Below, one piece after another: positions 60,412 through 64,000 of a stretch of 64,000 nucleotides of DNA. Every line of letters begins with the position of its first letter. Position 1 is the first letter of the stretch. The notes under the pieces were generated by a model, which ran no database searches, was not told the origin of the DNA, and was given only the letters and a program-made list of their open reading frames with translations. Origin of the DNA: Craterostigma plantagineum (lineage: Eukaryota; Streptophyta; Magnoliopsida; Lamiales; Linderniaceae); NCBI GenBank assembly GCA_027422505.1, contig JAPQWV010000002.1, positions 26,824,501 through 26,888,500 on the forward strand, in the 5' to 3' direction. The translations under genes and the position numbers were made by a program.

Positions 60412-61879
60412 TTAGTTATTTCAGAAGATGTTGAACTGTTCTTTTCCTTAGTCAAGATTTCTTTCCAAAAATTGCTAGATTAAAGACTATTTGTGGTAGA
60501 CAATTCGCATTAAAAACAAAAATACACTGTATGCAATCAAGAATAGAATCGAGATTCACGAATAGAACAAAAATTTAATATTATATGAAAGAATTTGGTC
60601 CTTTGTGAAATCAAGAACGACGAAGACAATGCTAAATATGAAATAAATTCGACACGCCTGCCATTCAAAAGTTATCTAACAAACTAAAGTTGTACCGTTT
60701 TTTGGAGATATGATAAGAGCATGCAACTTTTGTGAGCCGTATTTTCTTTAATGTAATAGAAAATGTATGACTGAAAGATATAATTATTCAAACATTCTGT
60801 CCTTCATGAAGCAGAAGTCGTATTCTTACACCTTCGAATTGTTCATACTTCAAGAAATTCAAACCACTCTCTCGACATTTTGAATGCATATCGATAGGTT
60901 GTGCAATTTCATTTTCAGTCATACAACTTTGAAAGACATACAACAGTCATAAAACCTTAAAACTACCAATTAGTTTATCATGACTTATTGCAAGAAAATA
61001 AATTTGACGCCAATTCATCAATTCAAAAGTGAACAGCCTTTTAACACTGACATTAACAAATGAAGTACCTAAATTAAAGATACACCTTTTGTAAGATAGG
61101 AACTCCAGAGTAAATCAGAAACATTGAAAGGACTGTAATGGTTAGTCTTTGCGTAGACGGCACAAAAATAATGTCTACATTACCTGCATTGTAACGGTGT
61201 TCACAATCAACATTGAAGTACTGCCTTGCATTACCAGTCATACATCTACTAGCCATTAACTGTGTTCACAATTCAGGAAACAACTCTAACAATATTTCTA
61301 AAAACAAAGTTCCAATTAGTTGGTAATTAATTATTGCGGCGAACTTAATTTATGTCAATAAGTGTGAAACCACACGGATTATAAGAATACAATACGGGGA
61401 ATATTATGAGACGAATTAAAAATGACATTCACGAAGAATAGAATTTGCAATACACTGTCATTAATTTTAACCATTCCAGATGAAAATGATTGCCTTCGTA
61501 AATGCCATTCATGAATAAACATAATGTGAAATACAATTCATGTACTACGATCATCCTCAAATTAATTAACTGATGGTTTTCAAATTTATCTTGCTTTATA
61601 TAACTACCATCATGCAACTGAATCTACAGATTGATCCTCATAATATTAATACAAAAGTCACTTTACATTAATATACATGCATTGTATCTGTCTAATTGTG
61701 AGAGACGCATCCAATGTGCCATTATTCATATTCCATCACTACATTGAATGTTGCCTATTAGTATTCATGCTATTAATATTTCGACTACTATATATTACCT
61801 CAATGTACGATGTAAATTACCAACTTGGCACCACTACAGCAAACAACATATGCCTCCATAATTCCTATAATTTTTCAAA
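60412..61879. other. Intergenic in protease cluster
   Basis: About 60431-60658 recurs at 63414-63652 downstream of copy 3 (shared GAACTGTTCTTTTCCTTAGTC-like start and ACACTGTATGCAATCAAGAA). Contains TGTATGACTG (60764-60773) and CAGTCATACA (60917-60926, 61236-61245). No gene. Confidence 0.8.
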
Positions 61880-63328
61880 ATGTTGAATCAGGTGCGTGGC
61901 TTTCTAAATGAAAGTTTTGCAGCAATACAGCATACCATGAGCCAACTGGTTGAAACAACCAACAAAAAGATTGATTTGTACACGAAACACACCAAACGGA
62001 AATTCGACGAATTACATGCACGGTGTGATGCAATTGCTGATTTAGTAAATCAATCCACAAATGAGTTGAACACAAGATCCATGGAAATTCTGCAGAGGCT
62101 GTCCGAGATTGAAGCCAAGCTTGGTATGGCAATTTTATTTTACAAAACGTTTCGACTCAATTTTCCTAAGAAAAAACGCCTCACAAAACTGATGCATATA
62201 AAAATTACATGACACATGCAACATCGAGGTATTGATCAACAAGAGGCTGATAATGTTGGAGCATTGATGCTTGAAAAACAGCGGTCGGGGTTCAAACGTG
62301 TGCAAGGAAAACAGGCTGACGTCGCTACCCCTATAGTTGGAAATAAACGCAGCAGGGTTCAAGAGAAGTATCCCCCAGTTGGAATCCACATGCTACAGAG
62401 AAAATTTTCTACTAATACCATGCTTGATTATCATTTAAGTGGAGCAGTAAAAATGTTCAACAACGTGTCAGCGTTGATAGAAAAAATGGACAACATTTCT
62501 TATGTTACAAGCCTTATGGGAAACCATATGCGTCAAGTATTTTTCCGCCCATTGATGAAAAAGGAAACTTGGCTGACTGATGAGGTGCGTGAATAAACAT
62601 ACAAAAATTTTGCATGTATTATATGTCCCAACATAAACTTCTCTTTACAGCATGTGGATGGATGCCTCAGAGGATTTATTGAAACGCAACGACGAACAAC
62701 CATTGGAAATTCACGAATTTCATTTATGTGTACAACATTCAACCAGGTGGTTACTGCAGAATATTTGACATCACGAGCAATGAAATATGCATCACTACTC
62801 CCATACACTCAAGGACAGGTAGATGGCTGGCCATGTATTCCGTGGCAAGAATCAGATTTGATTGCAATTCCGGTAAACATTAACGAATGTCACTGGGTCC
62901 TCTGCGTAGTTGACTACAATAATGAGACCATCACGGTGCATGACTCCAATCCATCATGCGATATGGACATGAGGTTTTTCCATCAAGCTTTTGAAAACAC
63001 TCGCCTAATGATCCCATATCTACTGCGAGGTTTGGGTATTTCACAAAAACTCCTCAACTTCACTGTCCATCGAGATCAAAGATTCCCAACACAGATTTCC
63101 AGGTAATTTCTCATATATATATTTTATTGACGTTTAATTACCAATATCAACATAATTGATCACTGCTTTTTCATTGCTAAAAAAAGTGGAGAATGCGGTG
63201 TATATATGCTACGAGCTGCTTTCTCCATGATGTTCCCTGACGACTCCATATATGAAGTTCAACCGCCTCAAATCGAAGAATTCAGAAAGTACATAGCTGT
63301 CGCATTGTTTACTAACAGTTGGATTTAA
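61880..63328 (+). CDS. Ulp1-like C48 protease, copy 3 (triad intact)
   Basis: Exons 61880-62123, 62229-62584, 62651-63102 and 63187-63328 join in frame: 1194 nt, 397 aa. Same layout as copy 2: coiled-coil N-terminus (residues 1-81), basic KRSRVQEK, helical block LDYHLSGAVKMFN, and protease domain with CHWVLC (His), VHDSNPS (Asp), PTQISS (Gln) and SGECGVY (Cys). All predicted catalytic residues are present, so this is the only copy in the window that reads as a complete, competent enzyme. Its role would be cleavage or removal of SUMO-like proteins by family analogy; the substrate is unknown. The acceptor used by copy 2 (TTACAG) is TTACAT here; the next AG, at 62227-62228, keeps the frame and lengthens exon B. 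Confidence 0.78.
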
Positions 63329-64000
63329 ATAGTTTCAAAAAATCTTTGTACTTTCTTTTCCTTAGTCATAAGAATTTGTACTTCGATCCCAAAATTGAAC
63401 GGATAAATTGAACCGTTCTTTTCCTTAGTCAGGAGAGTTTGTATTTCTTTCCAAAAATTGCTAGATTAAAGACAATTTATGGTAGATAATTCGCATTAAA
63501 AACAAAAATACACTGTATGCAATCAAGAATAGAATCGAGAGTCACGAATGGAATAAAGAATTATATTGTATGAAAGACTTTCGTCTTTTGTGAAATCAAG
63601 AACGACCATAACAATGCTAAATAACGAATAAAATCGATACGACTGCCATTTAGAAACTGCCGTGGTGACAGATAAACTATTTAAAAAGATAAATACAAGA
63701 AAAATAAATTATGTTGAATTACTACAACTAATTCGAAACTTATTTAACAAAGTAAAGTTTTACTGTTTTCGGACAAACATATAGTTTTCTATTAACAAAC
63801 CCTTCAACACCTTCTACACCAAATTTTGGGGGTAAATGAAAAAATTTTCAAATAAATTGAATGCGCTCTGCTTTTCTCCTCTAAATCTCAGGTTGCAAAA
63901 AATAAAATTAATTTTGCCTACAGTTTCATTCACGTATTTTATTTTGGAGGAGACGACGAAGAAGTTCATCCCTGCTCATTGGGTAAGCCACCTCTTGCGC
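63329..64000. other. 3' flank of protease copy 3 to window end
   Basis: 63414-63652 duplicates the flank of copy 2. The rest is A/T-rich. The last 70 bp have higher GC and could be the edge of another gene, which cannot be judged. Confidence 0.6.

Noticed and set aside
42002..64000. MURA transposase, expected if the Ulp1 genes belong to a Kaonashi-type MULE
   Set aside because: No MULE transposase motif or long terminal inverted repeats were recognised in the available frames.

Overview
This is nuclear DNA from a flowering plant, almost certainly a eudicot. The evidence is multi-exon genes with GT-AG (and some GC-AG) introns, plastid and plant-family proteins (Mg-chelatase H subunit, PPR protein, UDP-glucosyltransferases with the PSPG box), and plant transposons (Ty1/copia, TRIM, hAT MITE, Helitrons). 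The species cannot be named from the sequence. An asterid is possible, but that is a guess.

Layout. 1-1.58 kb: 5' end of a Ty1/copia element on the minus strand (gag and LTR), running off the left edge. 2.1-6.0 kb: cytosolic NAD-glycerol-3-phosphate dehydrogenase and a MAM33/p32-type mitochondrial glycoprotein gene, the latter with a complete 333-bp TRIM in its upstream region. 7.1-13.6 kb: two single-exon zeatin O-glucosyltransferase-like UGTs, separated by a hAT-type MITE and minisatellites. 14.4-20.0 kb: gene-free, filled by TACCACTT-rich satellite arrays including a dimeric higher-order repeat. 20.9-24.5 kb: EMB2654-type PPR gene. 25.3-27.6 kb: CTU2/NCS2 tRNA thiolation gene. 28.5-33.0 kb: CHLH/GUN5, divergent from CTU2. 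33.4-41.8 kb: a 26-exon M16 insulinase-type metalloprotease. All these intron-containing genes were rebuilt exon by exon with the frame closing at each junction. Four of them (GPDH, MAM33-like, EMB2654, M16) appear to follow the order of their Arabidopsis counterparts on chromosome 2 (about At2g41540 to At2g41790), with UGT, CTU2 and CHLH genes interleaved.

42-64 kb is an accessory region of a different character. It starts with two Helitron-derived segments that share a nearly identical 5' end of about 0.9 kb: one carries an RPA70-like gene, the other a broken Pif1-type Helitron helicase joined to RPA exon 1. Interleaved and following is a family of five C48 (Ulp1/SENP-like) protease loci with one conserved gene structure: a coiled-coil exon, a helical exon, a 452-nt catalytic exon and a Cys exon. 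One copy has an N-terminal DUF1985-like domain and an in-frame TGA; one is frameshifted; one is only the first two exons; one is intact but has lost the catalytic His (Gln instead); and one is intact with a full predicted triad. A decamer, CAGTCATACA, recurs in both the Helitron and protease segments. This mobile-element-linked protease cluster is the most unusual part of the window.
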